This document shows positions 1-9,199 of a DNA stretch of 64,000 bases, one piece after another. Both the position numbers and the translations under genes were made by a program. Numbering within the stretch: the first letter of the stretch is position 1; each line of letters begins with the position of its first letter. Under the pieces are notes generated by a model that ran no database searches, had not been told where the DNA came from, and worked only from the letters and a program-made list of their open reading frames with translations. The stretch comes from an uncultured Chlorobiaceae bacterium (GTDB lineage: Bacteria; Bacteroidota; Chlorobiia; Chlorobiales; Chlorobiaceae): assembly GCA_903882665.1 (NCBI GenBank), contig CAIRXW010000043.1, positions 62,001 through 126,000 on the forward strand, read 5' to 3'.

Positions 1-72
1 AAAGATAAGAATGACAAACGAAAGCAGCGGCAGCAGCAGTACGACTATTGATAACTGAATTAAACTGTGCAT
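1..72 (-). CDS. nuoL: NADH-quinone oxidoreductase subunit L, N-terminal fragment
   Basis: Only the first 24 codons are in the window; the gene continues past the left edge. On the minus strand an ATG at 72-70 follows an AAAGGA ribosome-binding site and opens a frame starting MHSLIQLSIVVLLLPLL, a hydrophobic first membrane helix as in NuoL. It lies 55 bp downstream of nuoK on the same strand, where nuoL is expected in nuo operons. NuoL is one of the antiporter-like proton-pumping subunits of the membrane arm of complex I. The identification rests on position and the hydrophobic start, since the diagnostic part of the protein is missing. Confidence 0.75.
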   Translation of the reverse strand, partial: MHSLIQLSIVVLLLPLLSFVILIF

Positions 73-127
73 GTTCCTTTAGTTTTACACCGAAAAAAAT
101 TATAACTGATAGTGCTTTTACGCTCTG

Positions 128-445
128 TTACTCTTTCATGGAGTCAATACTTGAGACATCGACACTCTTGTATAGCTTGAAAATATTGATCACGATAGCA
201 AGCGCAATAGCGGCTTCAGCGGCCGCAATGACAATAATGAAGAGCGCAAACATCACCCCTTCCATTCCGCCATTATACTTTGAAAATGCCAGGAAATTAA
301 TATTTGCCGCATTAAGAATAAGTTCAACACCCATCAAAACAACGATCGCGTTTTTCCGGGTCATCACGGCAAAAAGCCCGAACCCCAGCAGAAAAGCCGA
401 TATTGTCAGATAGTGATTGAGTCCAATGGTTGTCAACTGTTCCAT
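128..445 (-). CDS. nuoK: NADH-quinone oxidoreductase subunit K
   Basis: A 105-residue membrane protein, the usual NuoK length. It has three predicted helices and the family's buried acidic residues in the segment LMGVELILNAANINFLAF and in the third helix (AAAEAAIALAI). NuoK is part of the proton-translocating membrane arm of complex I, between NuoJ and the antiporter-like subunits. The gene lies 23 bp downstream of nuoJ and upstream of nuoL, in the conserved order. The first ATG fits the family N-terminus, MEQLTTIGLNHYLTISA. Confidence 0.96.
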   Translation of the reverse strand: MEQLTTIGLNHYLTISAFLLGFGLFAVMTRKNAIVVLMGVELILNAANINFLAFSKYNGGMEGVMFALFIIVIAAAEAAIALAIVINIFKLYKSVDVSSIDSMKE

Positions 446-468
446 GTTGTGATAAACTTATTGATTCG

Positions 469-981
469 TTATTTCCCTGGCTTGTCGAAACGTGCAAGAA
501 ATGCGGCTCCAATAAGTGCCGCAAGCAGCAGGATGGAGACCATTTCAAACGGCAGAACATAGCGTGACATGGTTTCAAATCCAATCCGTTCCACTATGCT
601 GCCCTGCAGTGTGGTCTCGGAGGGCATCCAGCCATGCGTGGTATAAAAGGTGTAGAGCAAAGCTCCGGTGATACCTGCGAGCAAAAGTGTACCGGGAATA
701 ATATGGAGCACTTCACTTTTCTTCGGGGCCTGCATGATACTGTTGGTAAACATAACACCGAAAAGCAGAAGAACAAGAATGCCGCCAACATAGACGACAA
801 CCTGGGTAACAGCAATGAAATCAGCGCTCAAAAAAACATAGAGAGCTGCCACACCAAAAAAAGTAAAGAGCAGCGAAAAAGCGGAATAAATGACATTGCG
901 TGTAAACACGACAAAGGCGGCTGAACAGACCGTAATGGCCGCAAAGAGATAAAAGATGACCGTATAGGTTTGGTTACTCAT
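469..981 (-). CDS. nuoJ: NADH-quinone oxidoreductase subunit J
   Basis: A 170-residue hydrophobic protein with about five membrane helices and the NuoJ segment DFIAVTQVVVYVGGILVLLL, which forms the helix with the functional pi-bulge in complex I. It belongs to the membrane arm. An ATG five codons upstream (996) gives MCSNTMSNQTY. I chose the inner ATG at 981 because MSNQTYTVIFY resembles related proteins, but neither start has a clear ribosome-binding site. The gene follows nuoI and precedes nuoK in one operon. Confidence 0.93.
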   Translation of the reverse strand: MSNQTYTVIFYLFAAITVCSAAFVVFTRNVIYSAFSLLFTFFGVAALYVFLSADFIAVTQVVVYVGGILVLLLFGVMFTNSIMQAPKKSEVLHIIPGTLLLAGITGALLYTFYTTHGWMPSETTLQGSIVERIGFETMSRYVLPFEMVSILLLAALIGAAFLARFDKPGK

Positions 982-1010
982 GGTGTTAGAGCACATTAAT
1001 TGGTTCGCTA

Positions 1011-1631
1011 CTATTCTCCGCCCTTGCTTTCATTGAGGGCTTCGGCTGCCTTCTTCTCCTTTTCTGCCTGCGCCTTTGCCTGAAGATCTGCATTCTTGCG
1101 TCGTTTGGCCTCGGCTTCACGGCGTGAAAGGTTTCCGAAATGATAGATAAAATTGCTGCGGTCAAACTCGGAAAAATCACTGACCGGAGTATGCGCAAGA
1201 CACTCGGTCGGGCAGACTGTTGTGCATATTCCGCAGGTCATGCACTTTGCCACATCAATATCAAAAACAGGAATCCAGAATTTTTTCTGCTGACCGTCCG
1301 AGGTCTTGCCGCAAAGAGCCAGATCATCGGCTGCAACCTTGATCGTATCGATAGCGATACAGGCAATCGGGCAGGCTCTGACGCACTGACCGCAACCGAT
1401 ACAATCCTCAATATTGTTATAGAGACGATAACGGCCGTTTTTCGGTGTCGGTATGACCTCCCGCGGATACTGCAGGGTGCACAGACCGTCAACCTGACGG
1501 AAATAGTTTACATCATCAACACCGGCATCACCTTTGCGATGGATAGCATTGAAAAAATGCTTCAGGGTAATTCCCATGCCGGAGGCAATCGTGACCGCCC
1601 CGGTTTTTATATTCCCGAAATACTCGCTCAT
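1011..1631 (-). CDS. nuoI: NADH-quinone oxidoreductase subunit I (2x 4Fe-4S)
   Basis: A 206-residue peripheral-arm subunit that carries electrons through two [4Fe-4S] clusters (N6a and N6b) towards NuoB. Both ferredoxin-type motifs are visible: CIGCGQCVRACPIACIAI and CMTCGICTTVCPTECL. The C-terminus carries a charged Ala/Lys/Glu-rich tail after the iron-sulfur domain. It sits between nuoH and nuoJ. In complexes that lack NuoEFG this subunit is a plausible docking site for a soluble donor such as ferredoxin; that last point is inference. Confidence 0.96.
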   Translation of the reverse strand: MSEYFGNIKTGAVTIASGMGITLKHFFNAIHRKGDAGVDDVNYFRQVDGLCTLQYPREVIPTPKNGRYRLYNNIEDCIGCGQCVRACPIACIAIDTIKVAADDLALCGKTSDGQQKKFWIPVFDIDVAKCMTCGICTTVCPTECLAHTPVSDFSEFDRSNFIYHFGNLSRREAEAKRRKNADLQAKAQAEKEKKAAEALNESKGGE

Positions 1632-1676
1632 AATCTATACGTCATTACTTTCCCGGTCGTTGACTGTTGAACTCTC

Positions 1677-2795
1677 TTAAGGGACATAGACTTCCCATAT
1701 TGCGGTCAGCACAAAACTGACAAAGGCAAACGGTGTCAAAACTTTCCAGCAAAGATACATAAGCTGGTCAACCCGTAATCGTGGAAGCGTCCAGCGAAGC
1801 CACATCTGTACAAAAATAAAGAAGAACCCTTTGGTGATGATCCAGAATGCGCCCCACAGAGGCCCGTTTGTCATGTCATTAAGGGCAAGCGGCCCGATAT
1901 TGGGAAGCGGTGAGTTCCATCCACCAAGAAATACGATCGAAATAATGGCGGAAACCATGAACATGCTGCCATATTCAGCAAGGAAAATAACTGCAAACTT
2001 CATACCGGAGTATTCGGTGAAATAACCGGCAACAAGCTCTGATTCAGCTTCAGGAATATCAAATGGGGCCCGATTCACTTCAGCAAGCGACGCGATAAAG
2101 TAGATAAGAAACGGCAGCCAGGCAATTGGCGTCTGAAACAGGAAAAAGTGTGCGAAACCCAGCGATCCTGACTGCAACATCGTGATCTTCTGCATGTCAA
2201 GTGTGCCAGCCATCATGGCGCCACAAAGGAGTGCAATGGCGGCAGGAATTTCATAGCTGACAATCTGGGCAACGCTGCGGACAGCTCCGTAAAGCGACCA
2301 CTTGTTGTTGGATCCCCAACCGGCAGCAAGAATACCGACAACTTCAAGTGCCACAATACCTATTGCGTAAAAAAGGCCAACATTGAGGCTCGCTCCGATA
2401 AATGCCGGACTGAACGGCAGTACCGCATAAGCAAGAAAGGAGCCAACAAAGAGAACACCCGGGCCAATAACAAAAAGAAACTTGTCGGCAGACGTAGGAA
2501 CGATATCCTCCTTCTGAAGCAGTTTCAGAATATCGGCAAGCGTCTGCAGAATACCCCATTTTCCAACTTCCATAGGGCCAAGCCGATCCTGCATGAAGGC
2601 CGAAATCTTCCGTTCGCCATACACTCCGTAGGTAAGCGAGTAGAGAGCAATAAAAACAAGGGGGATGGCGGCAAGAATAACCAGACCAAGAGGCAACCCA
2701 AAAAGATTGAACCCGGCCAGAGCTTCAGACCAGGCATTGAGATTATTACCCATAAGAAAAGGGATGCTAAATTGCGATAAAGCCGTTGAACTCAT
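1677..2795 (-). CDS. nuoH: NADH-quinone oxidoreductase subunit H
   Basis: A 372-residue membrane protein with about eight helices. It has the NuoH quinone-chamber loop residues, seen in [20 protein letters not shown], and the N-terminal segment [18 protein letters not shown]. NuoH joins the peripheral arm to the membrane arm and forms part of the quinone site. Its ATG overlaps the nuoD stop codon by four bases (ATGA), so the two are probably translationally coupled. In the 14-gene nuo order nuoE, F and G would lie between nuoD and nuoH; here nothing does. Confidence 0.96.
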   Translation of the reverse strand: MSSTALSQFSIPFLMGNNLNAWSEALAGFNLFGLPLGLVILAAIPLVFIALYSLTYGVYGERKISAFMQDRLGPMEVGKWGILQTLADILKLLQKEDIVPTSADKFLFVIGPGVLFVGSFLAYAVLPFSPAFIGASLNVGLFYAIGIVALEVVGILAAGWGSNNKWSLYGAVRSVAQIVSYEIPAAIALLCGAMMAGTLDMQKITMLQSGSLGFAHFFLFQTPIAWLPFLIYFIASLAEVNRAPFDIPEAESELVAGYFTEYSGMKFAVIFLAEYGSMFMVSAIISIVFLGGWNSPLPNIGPLALNDMTNGPLWGAFWIITKGFFFIFVQMWLRWTLPRLRVDQLMYLCWKVLTPFAFVSFVLTAIWEVYVP

Positions 2796-3994
2796 CGGTC
2801 AACCTCCCCGAGGACGATATCAATGCTGCCGATAATGGCGACAAGATCAGGTATAAGCTGGCCTTTTGAAAGGTCTTTCATCGCTGAAAGATTGACAAAG
2901 CAGGATGAACGGGCCTTGCAGCGAATGGGTTTGGTTGATTTTCCATCACTCTGTATGTAAAAGCCAAGCTCGCCACGCGGATTCTCTGCACGGGAATAGA
3001 CTTCACCGGCTTTTGGACGAATACGCTTTGGGATGGCCGATCTTGGATTGAACCCTTCAGCAGAAGGCATTTTGTCGATACACTGCTCGATAATTTTAAG
3101 ACTCTCGTCCATTTCAAAGGCACGGACAAGGTGGCGTGAGAGGCAGTCGCCGACAACGGAAAGCTTGCCATCAGGCACCGGAACGTTAAAATCGAGTTCA
3201 GGATAGACGGAATAGGGGTCGTTTCTTCTCAAATCCCACTTGACACCTGAACCGCGAAGCATGGGGCCTGACCAGCCATAGTTAATGGCAACATCCGCCG
3301 GCATGATGCCGATTCCAAGGGTACGTTTGACAAAAATCTCGTTTTTGGTGAGCAGGTTGCAAAGCTCTACCGTTTTTGGTCTGAAATAGGCTACAAACTC
3401 CCTGACTCTCGTGAGAAAATCGGATGGCACATCGTATGCAAGACCTCCAACCCATATATAGTTATAGAGCATTCTGGCGCCTGATGCCCATTCAAGAAGA
3501 CCAAGAATGATTTCACGGTCACGGAAGCAGAACAGAAAGGGGGTAAATGCTCCAAGGTCAATGCCATAAGTACCGATGGCGACAAGATGCGACGCAATCC
3601 TGTTCAGTTCGGCAACAATAACACGGATAAACTCTACACGGCGGGGAATTTCAATATCAAGAAGCTTTTCAACTGCCAGAGCATAGGAGAACTCACTGTT
3701 CATGCCCGCCAGGTAATCAAGGCGATCGGTATAGGGCACGACAGCAGGATAATCAACATTCTCACAACACTTCTCAAAACAGCGGTGAAGATAGCCGAGA
3801 TAGGGTACCGCCTCAGTAATCACTTCGCCATCGGTAAGACATTCCAGCTTGAGAACACCATGTGTTGATGGATGCTGAGGGCCCATGGCAAGGACCATCT
3901 GCTCAGTGGCAAGATCCTTTTCTATAACGACAACATTATCGCTTTTTCGGGTGACCCTGACCGAACCAAGTCCGGTTGTATCTAATTCCTGCAT
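2792..3994 (-). CDS. nuoD: NADH-quinone oxidoreductase subunit D
   Basis: A 400-residue subunit of the 49-kDa family. The signature [20 protein letters not shown] is near the N-terminus, followed by [10 protein letters not shown] and the C-terminal segment [18 protein letters not shown]. NuoD forms the quinone-reduction site next to NuoB and is related to the large subunit of NiFe hydrogenases. It follows nuoC by 31 bp and overlaps nuoH by four bases. Length and termini match the family, so the start is unambiguous. Confidence 0.97.
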   Translation of the reverse strand: MQELDTTGLGSVRVTRKSDNVVVIEKDLATEQMVLAMGPQHPSTHGVLKLECLTDGEVITEAVPYLGYLHRCFEKCCENVDYPAVVPYTDRLDYLAGMNSEFSYALAVEKLLDIEIPRRVEFIRVIVAELNRIASHLVAIGTYGIDLGAFTPFLFCFRDREIILGLLEWASGARMLYNYIWVGGLAYDVPSDFLTRVREFVAYFRPKTVELCNLLTKNEIFVKRTLGIGIMPADVAINYGWSGPMLRGSGVKWDLRRNDPYSVYPELDFNVPVPDGKLSVVGDCLSRHLVRAFEMDESLKIIEQCIDKMPSAEGFNPRSAIPKRIRPKAGEVYSRAENPRGELGFYIQSDGKSTKPIRCKARSSCFVNLSAMKDLSKGQLIPDLVAIIGSIDIVLGEVDR

Positions 3995-4025
3995 ACTTGA
4001 GCTGCTTTGACTATTAAAACCACTG

Positions 4026-4544
4026 TTAGTAGGGCACCTTTATTCCGTGATAACTCTCCTGTACCTTGTAATCCTTACGAAGCGGGAACCCTTCCCAGTC
4101 GTCGGGACAGAGAATTCTTCTCAATTCGGGATGACCGGTAAAGAGCATACCGAACAGATCATAAGCCTCCCGTTCATGCCAGTTCGCTGTATGCCAGACA
4201 TAAGCAACGGTCGGTATGGAGCCACCATTGCGCGCGCACTTCACCTTGACAGCCAGCTTGTGATTGAACAAACCAAGCGACTCGATATTGCACACAATGC
4301 CCACCTTCTCTTCTGCCTGATAATCCACACCACTCAGGCATGCCATATAATTGAACTTCAGCTTTGCATGATCACGCATGAAAAGAGCGATATCCGGCCA
4401 GAGCGCGGTATCGAGAACCTCAAAAAACGGCATGGTCTCGTTGGCGTCGAAAGCCGACACCGCTGCGCCGAATTTTTCATGGATAATCGCATAAGCCGCT
4501 GCACTCTGCTGAACCGACTGCGAAAAAACCTTACCTTCTTCCAT
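4026..4544 (-). CDS. nuoC: NADH-quinone oxidoreductase subunit C
   Basis: A 172-residue 30-kDa-type subunit. The family signature is clear: [20 protein letters not shown], then [17 protein letters not shown]. NuoC contacts NuoD and NuoB in the peripheral arm and carries no cofactor. It is a separate gene here, not fused to nuoD as in some proteobacteria. It lies 25 bp downstream of nuoB and 31 bp upstream of nuoD, within the operon. Confidence 0.96.
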   Translation of the reverse strand: MEEGKVFSQSVQQSAAAYAIIHEKFGAAVSAFDANETMPFFEVLDTALWPDIALFMRDHAKLKFNYMACLSGVDYQAEEKVGIVCNIESLGLFNHKLAVKVKCARNGGSIPTVAYVWHTANWHEREAYDLFGMLFTGHPELRRILCPDDWEGFPLRKDYKVQESYHGIKVPY

Positions 4545-4569
4545 CTGAGTGGTATGCCTGTTTATTTAA

Positions 4570-5139
4570 TTATACTCCGGCAGCCTTACGCTCCTGCTCA
4601 ATTACGAACTGGGGATCAACACTTTTTTCAGCCAGCTTCTTCAGCGCATCCGCTCTGGAAAGACCAATCTGCTCCATGCGAATCAACTCCTGTACCTTCA
4701 TCAGACCACCAATCAACGATTCAGGTCTTGGAGGACAACCCGGCACATAGACATCGACAGGAATAATGCGATCAACACCCTTGAGCACATTATATCCATG
4801 CTCCCAATAAGGACCTCCACAGTTGGAACAGCTTCCCATTGAAAGAACATATCGGGGTTCAGGCATCTGTTCGTAAAGGCGGATAACTCTTTCAGCCATC
4901 TTCATGGTTACCGTACCGGCAACGATCATAAGATCGGACTGACGGGGAGAAGAACGGGGGAAAATTCCGAAACGTTCCAGATCATAATTGGAGGCATTGG
5001 TTGCCATCATCTCAATGGCACAACATGCAAGACCAAAACCCATCGGCCAGAGAGAGGACAATCGCGCCCAGTTCAGAACATTGTCAACCGATGTTACCAG
5101 AACGTTATGCTTTGTTATCCCGGCATCAAGTAAACCCAT
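4570..5139 (-). CDS. nuoB: NADH-quinone oxidoreductase subunit B (cluster N2)
   Basis: A 189-residue subunit that binds the terminal [4Fe-4S] cluster N2, which reduces the quinone. The expected ligands are visible: the tandem cysteines in [11 protein letters not shown], the cysteine pair in [18 protein letters not shown] and the cysteine in [14 protein letters not shown]. It follows nuoA by 27 bp and precedes nuoC. Length and motifs are typical. Confidence 0.97.
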   Translation of the reverse strand: MGLLDAGITKHNVLVTSVDNVLNWARLSSLWPMGFGLACCAIEMMATNASNYDLERFGIFPRSSPRQSDLMIVAGTVTMKMAERVIRLYEQMPEPRYVLSMGSCSNCGGPYWEHGYNVLKGVDRIIPVDVYVPGCPPRPESLIGGLMKVQELIRMEQIGLSRADALKKLAEKSVDPQFVIEQERKAAGV

Positions 5140-5166
5140 AAAGTCAAAAAAATATGGTGAAAGGAG

Positions 5167-5598
5167 TTAACCTCTGAGAGAGCCTGATTTCGATGATGGC
5201 ATTTCAGGCATTTTCGGAATATTCGGGGTTGGCCTTACCCAATCGAGATCCCCTTTTACCCATGCGTAAGCCAGACCGAGCACAAGAATACCGGCAAAAA
5301 CCAGAGCCTCTACAAGCGCAAATTCGCCAAGTTTCTTGAAGACGGTTGCCCAGGGGTAAAGAAAGACAACCTCAACATCAAAAATGATAAAGATAAGAGC
5401 GACGACATAAAAGCGGATATTGAACTTCACCCAGGCACTGCCGACAGCTTCCTCGCCGCATTCGTAGGTCGAATTTTTGACAGGGTTAGGCCGGCTGGGA
5501 CGAAGGAGCCGGGCGGTGAGAAAACCTCCGGCAACGAATACAACACCAAGGGCAAGGAACGCAAAAACATTGCCAAAATTACTCAGAGTCTGATCCAT
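5167..5598 (-). CDS. nuoA: NADH-quinone oxidoreductase subunit A
   Basis: A 143-residue membrane subunit with three helices and the family motif [20 protein letters not shown], then [20 protein letters not shown]. It is the first gene of the operon. The open frame extends about 66 codons upstream, but that part (residues such as [16 protein letters not shown]) does not resemble NuoA, so I start at the ATG at 5598, which gives [18 protein letters not shown]. The operon runs nuoA-B-C-D-H-I-J-K-L on the minus strand. Confidence 0.95.
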   Translation of the reverse strand: MDQTLSNFGNVFAFLALGVVFVAGGFLTARLLRPSRPNPVKNSTYECGEEAVGSAWVKFNIRFYVVALIFIIFDVEVVFLYPWATVFKKLGEFALVEALVFAGILVLGLAYAWVKGDLDWVRPTPNIPKMPEMPSSKSGSLRG

Positions 5599-5817
5599 GT
5601 AACGCCAATTTGAGTTAATCCCGGGCTGAACACAGCAAGATACTTTCGCTCCTGCACACATAACCTGGTTACAGGAGCGCAAATATAAAAAAAAATTCCT
5701 TTGATCACAGAAAAAAAAGATGCTTTTCGGAGTACATCGAACAATGGCTCTTAACGCTTGGCTTCTCCTTGTTGAAGGTATAATTTTTTTCAACAAACAC
5801 CTAATTCTTTTAGGCGA
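5599..5817 (-). promoter_or_regulatory. nuo operon upstream region with hairpin
   Basis: This 219-bp gap upstream of nuoA should contain the nuo promoter. On the minus strand an AT-rich TATATTTG element (5687-5680) lies about 80 bp before nuoA. Just downstream of it is a hairpin with 6-bp GC-rich arms (CTCCTG at 5677-5672, CAGGAG at 5655-5650) that would lie in the mRNA leader. No convincing -35 box was seen, so the promoter is tentative and the role of the hairpin is unknown. Confidence 0.35.
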
Positions 5818-6069
5818 TTACTTGCCTTCGCTATAAAATCTGCTTCCTGTACGCATAAATGTCCTCAACAATAAGGCTGTCACAAGGAGCGCCATAACGA
5901 TTGTTACTGCATGTGCAAAGAACCATGAACCGGTAAGGAGAAAAACTCCCTGCCCAAGAGTGGCCATTACAACAATCCAGATGATCGGAGACCATGCAAT
6001 ACCAACAATAATGGGAAGACCGGTTTTCATAAACCGCTTCTTTGTTTCAAAATCAGGAAAAAGTTTCAT
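5818..6069 (-). CDS. Small conserved-looking membrane protein, unknown function
   Basis: An 83-residue protein of unknown function. A basic, charged N-terminus (MKLFPDFETKKRFMK) is followed by two predicted membrane helices, about residues 17-43 and 48-70, and a short basic tail. Its ATG overlaps the stop of the upstream TPR gene by four bases, so the two are probably co-translated. I recognise no motif or family. Confidence 0.7.
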   Translation of the reverse strand: MKLFPDFETKKRFMKTGLPIIVGIAWSPIIWIVVMATLGQGVFLLTGSWFFAHAVTIVMALLVTALLLRTFMRTGSRFYSEGK

Positions 6070-6680
6070 GGTTTTTCAAAATAAAGGCTTCCAATCTGGC
6101 GGGCCAGTTCAGCATCAAGTGTTTTTAATATTTCATACTCCCTTTGAAGCCCCTTCATATCCCCTCTCGAAAGATAATACATGGCTATCTTGCTGTGGGG
6201 TTCAGCGTTGTCGGGCTCAAGGTCAAGCGCTTTTTCAAATGCCTCCCTTGCATGCTCCAGCTCACCAAGATCAAGGTAGGCATCGCCTAAAACGCAATAG
6301 ATTTCAGCATACTCCGGATCAATCTCGAGCGCTTTTTTAAGGGTTTTCAGAGCCGCATCTTCCTTGCCGAGTGTAAACTGCACAAAGCCCAGATGCTTGT
6401 AGGCCTGTATAAAACCAGGGTCAAGCACGATGGTTTTCATCAAATCACACGCCGCTTTTCGGTATACCCCCATCGACAGATTGGTGACCGCCCGCGCATA
6501 AAGGACCTCCGGATCGCGACGCCTGACCTGGATGCAGCGATCGAGCAACTCAAGAGCCTCGGCATTGCGCTGAAGGTCAATATAGATACGTGCCAGTGCA
6601 TACTGCTTCAGTGGATTTTCGGGATCATGCTGAAGCGACATTTCCAGTTGTTCTCTCTCTTGCTGGTCTACAATGTTCAA
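6066..6680 (-). CDS. TPR-repeat protein
   Basis: About 204 residues of tandem tetratricopeptide repeats. Typical units include AYKHLGFVQFTLGKEDAA and IYCVLGDAYLDLGELEHA, with proline at repeat ends (EIDPEYAE, DLEPDNAE). There is no signal peptide, so it is probably cytoplasmic and acts as a protein-protein scaffold; the partner is unknown. The longest frame starts with TTG at 6680, and an ATG at 6641 (MSLQHDPENP) is an alternative. It lies 11 bp after the ferrochelatase-like gene and overlaps the small membrane protein, suggesting a four-gene operon from 8331 down to 5818. Confidence 0.88.
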   Translation of the reverse strand: MNIVDQQEREQLEMSLQHDPENPLKQYALARIYIDLQRNAEALELLDRCIQVRRRDPEVLYARAVTNLSMGVYRKAACDLMKTIVLDPGFIQAYKHLGFVQFTLGKEDAALKTLKKALEIDPEYAEIYCVLGDAYLDLGELEHAREAFEKALDLEPDNAEPHSKIAMYYLSRGDMKGLQREYEILKTLDAELARQIGSLYFEKP

Positions 6681-6691
6681 TGGTGTGGAAT

Positions 6692-7756
6692 TTACTGGTT
6701 ATGTTCAAGACCCTCAAAAGCCGCCTGCAGGTCATAGAGCTTTTGAAGCTCATCAAAAACCTGATCGGAAAGCCAGCGACCAAATGCCGGAGAATCGTTG
6801 ATGCATCTGACATACTGGGATACAGCAAAATCAGCCGCTTCAAGTTTTTTGCGGGCATCATATTCTGTCTCGCTGTTGTCTGCAAAAAAACCGTAGGGAA
6901 ACATGACCACTCCCTCATACCCCTCACGCCTGAACTCCTCAAGCGCATGCTCGATGGTATCGGAAGTCCACTCCCCTCCCGTTGAATGATTGATGCAGCC
7001 CTGACGCACATCACAGAAAATGTTTTCAGGGTCATCCATAATTTTGCGTTTCATCACCTCAAAAAATGCGATAGTCTCATCAAGCCCGGTAAACAGTTTT
7101 GGAGGATTCCCCGCGCGATTCTTCACCAGAGTACCATGAATAACCAGCACAAGTCCGATTTTGCCCTTTTGGTGGAGACGCACGGATGCGGAAAGCTGAG
7201 CGAAAAGATACTCTATGTAAATACGGTGAAGACGATCCTCTTTCCACAGCTTGCTCATTACTCTGACATGACTGAACATGCTGTCGCCATAAAGATCAAT
7301 AACCATCTGACATGCCACTCCGCATGAAAATGCTGATTCAACAGGAATCATCGGCACCACAACAATCCCGTCAAACTCATGCTGTAACTGCGGAAGCATC
7401 TCATCAAGATAGGGCGGAACAAAATAATAGGCATCAAATACTTCGACGTCAGCCTTCGAAAGAAAGTGGTTTCCGCTTTCGGCAAGAGCATGTGCAAGCG
7501 TCGTTTTCTGCGCACGGTTGATGGCAAGGAGCGAGGAACGGTAACGGTTCAGCTTCCAGTTGATATAATGCTTTGTCGAACGATAATCAGCAACAAAATA
7601 GATCATTGCCACAGGTATTTTGACAATCTGGCGAGTGACTACCTTCAGAATTTTCCTTGAACTCGGCCAGAGGTTCCTTACCGTAACCGCCTCTACCTCT
7701 CCATACGTGGTTACTACAACGGCATATCTTTTTCTCTTCACAGCTTGGTCCACCAC
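6692..7756 (-). CDS. hemH: Ferrochelatase-family protein
   Basis: A 354-residue protein that resembles ferrochelatase, the enzyme that inserts Fe2+ into protoporphyrin IX in the last step of haem synthesis. The diagnostic features are a conserved histidine in LVLVIHGTLV, the segment HSTGGEW, and FPYGFFADNSETEYDARK, which corresponds to the family's GF-x-A-D-x-x-E-T block. The frame opens with tandem GTG codons and overlaps the upstream PAP2-like gene by 19 bp, which supports coupling. The sequence is divergent from proteobacterial HemH, so the substrate is inferred from the family. Confidence 0.82.
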   Translation of the reverse strand: MVDQAVKRKRYAVVVTTYGEVEAVTVRNLWPSSRKILKVVTRQIVKIPVAMIYFVADYRSTKHYINWKLNRYRSSLLAINRAQKTTLAHALAESGNHFLSKADVEVFDAYYFVPPYLDEMLPQLQHEFDGIVVVPMIPVESAFSCGVACQMVIDLYGDSMFSHVRVMSKLWKEDRLHRIYIEYLFAQLSASVRLHQKGKIGLVLVIHGTLVKNRAGNPPKLFTGLDETIAFFEVMKRKIMDDPENIFCDVRQGCINHSTGGEWTSDTIEHALEEFRREGYEGVVMFPYGFFADNSETEYDARKKLEAADFAVSQYVRCINDSPAFGRWLSDQVFDELQKLYDLQAAFEGLEHNQ

Positions 7757-8331
7757 GTTAATTCGGCAACAATCACGGCAAAACCCACAACGGCACCCAC
7801 AAGGGTTTGCATGAAATTATGGGCTTTCAGAACAATTCTTGACCACATAAGGATCGGCACAAGAAGCAGCAGCCACAGTGCAACAACACCAAACTGCATA
7901 AAAAGCAGTCCTGCAGATGATGAAAAGGTAAAGAGATGAATACTGATCTTCCACTGGAGCGTGATAAGCAGGATAAGGATGGTATTAACGGCATTGAACA
8001 GAAGTATACCGGTAAGAAGCCGTGGAGGATGCAGTTGCTTCATAAACTCATAACCAAGCGCATTGACGGCTATCAGCACGAGCAGAGGAAGAAATCGCTG
8101 CTCACGAAAGGGGATGTTATAATCAGAAATTTTCCCGACTTTTTTCAGGCCGGAAATCAGGAGAACAGGGGCAACAGTACTCGAAACAAAGAGTATCACC
8201 AGATACGAGATACTTTTAACGTCATCACAAAATCCAAGCATGACAATCGCAATATAGGCTGCTGGCGCAACAACAATCGGACTGATCACCCAGGAGATAA
8301 CGTTTGCAAAACGGTGCAGGGTAAACGGCAT
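7738..8331 (-). CDS. PAP2-superfamily-like integral membrane protein
   Basis: A 197-residue protein with about six hydrophobic helices. Two segments recall PAP2 phosphatases: KISIHLF in the place of the PSGH motif, and SRIVLKAHNFMQTLVGAVVG, which matches the third motif with its conserved arginine and histidine. The first motif (Lys-x6-Arg-Pro) is not obvious, so activity is doubtful. PAP2 enzymes remove phosphate from lipid phosphates such as undecaprenyl pyrophosphate. It is the first gene of a minus-strand group leading into the ferrochelatase-like gene. Confidence 0.65.
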   Translation of the reverse strand: MPFTLHRFANVISWVISPIVVAPAAYIAIVMLGFCDDVKSISYLVILFVSSTVAPVLLISGLKKVGKISDYNIPFREQRFLPLLVLIAVNALGYEFMKQLHPPRLLTGILLFNAVNTILILLITLQWKISIHLFTFSSSAGLLFMQFGVVALWLLLLVPILMWSRIVLKAHNFMQTLVGAVVGFAVIVAELTWWTKL

Positions 8332-8443
8332 AGGCTTAAAAACGTATAAACCGGAATGAAAATTTTAGCGTCATACGCCGCAAAAGTATCATGAAAGATA
8401 GTTTTTATTAGAACAAAAACCACGTATATTGTTTTTCTGTACT

Positions 8444-8525
8444 GCGAGAGTGGTGAAATTGGTATACACGCTAGTCTTAGGAACTAGTGCCGTGAGGCGT
8501 GAGGGTTCGATTCCCTTCTCTCGCA
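8444..8525 (+). tRNA. tRNA-Leu (anticodon UAG)
   Basis: A complete class II tRNA with a long variable arm. The 7-bp acceptor stem pairs GCGAGAG with CTCTCGC. The anticodon stem CTAGT/ACTAG encloses the loop CTTAGGA, giving anticodon TAG. The T-loop GGTTCGATTCC is present and no CCA is encoded. A TATATT element 13 bp upstream is a possible -10 box. It is followed 14 bp later by a second leucine tRNA. Confidence 0.97.
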
Positions 8526-8539
8526 CCGCTCAAAAACAG

Positions 8540-8624
8540 GCCAAAGTGGCGGAACTGGTAGACGCGCTGGACTCAAAATCCAGTGAGTGAATAACTCGTG
8601 TGGGTTCGATTCCCATCTTTGGTA
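8540..8624 (+). tRNA. tRNA-Leu (anticodon CAA)
   Basis: A complete class II tRNA. The acceptor stem GCCAAAG pairs with CTTTGGT (one G-U pair). The anticodon stem CTGGA/TCCAG encloses CTCAAAA, giving CAA. The variable arm is long and the T-loop GGTTCGATTCC is normal. The encoded CCA follows at 8625-8627. It is probably transcribed with the preceding tRNA-Leu(UAG). Confidence 0.97.
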
Positions 8625-8666
8625 CCATTGTCAAATAAACACGCAACTTAGCAGGGTTCCCTCTCC

Positions 8667-9185
8667 ATGAACAGAATGTATTCACCGTGGCGTGAAGTCT
8701 ACATGCAGTCTTTCAAGGATGACAAGCCTGCTGCCGAAAACGGAAAATCTGTTTTTGCTGACATTCCTCCGGAAGAAGATGAGAAGCGTTTTGTGCTCTA
8801 CAGGGCAAAAAAATGCTTCATCATCATGAACCTCTACCCTTACAATTGCGGGCATCTCATGGTGATCCCCTATCAGCAGACCCCTGATTTTTCAGAGCTC
8901 GACAAGGAGACCAAACTCGAAATCATGGAGTTGACCGATCTCTCCATCAAGGCACTGAAGCTAACCTTGAGGCCGCAGGGCTTCAACGTAGGCGCCAATC
9001 TTGGAAGGATTGCCGGTGGAAGCGTCGACAACCATCTCCATTTCCATATCGTCCCGCGCTGGGAGGGCGACACCAACTTCATGCCCGTCCTCGCCGACGC
9101 CAAAGTACTCAGCAATGATATGCGCTCAACCTATCAAAACCTGAGAAAAGCCTTCATTGACCTCACCGAGGCTGGCGAACAATAG
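8667..9185 (+). CDS. HIT-family nucleotide hydrolase/transferase
   Basis: A 172-residue histidine-triad protein. The catalytic H-x-H-x-H motif is in VDNHLHFHIVPRW, preceded by the family segment NLGRIAGGSVDN, and the N-terminal half has NLYPYNCGHLMVIPYQ. HIT enzymes hydrolyse or phosphorylyse nucleotide conjugates such as Ap4A or AMP-lysine; the exact substrate cannot be read from the sequence. The length suits the Ap4A phosphorylase-like branch. It lies 40 bp after the tRNAs and 14 bp before the methyltransferase gene. Confidence 0.93.
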   Translation: MNRMYSPWREVYMQSFKDDKPAAENGKSVFADIPPEEDEKRFVLYRAKKCFIIMNLYPYNCGHLMVIPYQQTPDFSELDKETKLEIMELTDLSIKALKLTLRPQGFNVGANLGRIAGGSVDNHLHFHIVPRWEGDTNFMPVLADAKVLSNDMRSTYQNLRKAFIDLTEAGEQ

Positions 9186-9199
9186 CCTGCACTTGTGGA

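Noticed and set aside
5599-5796. N-terminal extension of NuoA
   Set aside because: The extra 66 residues do not resemble NuoA and would cover the operon leader.
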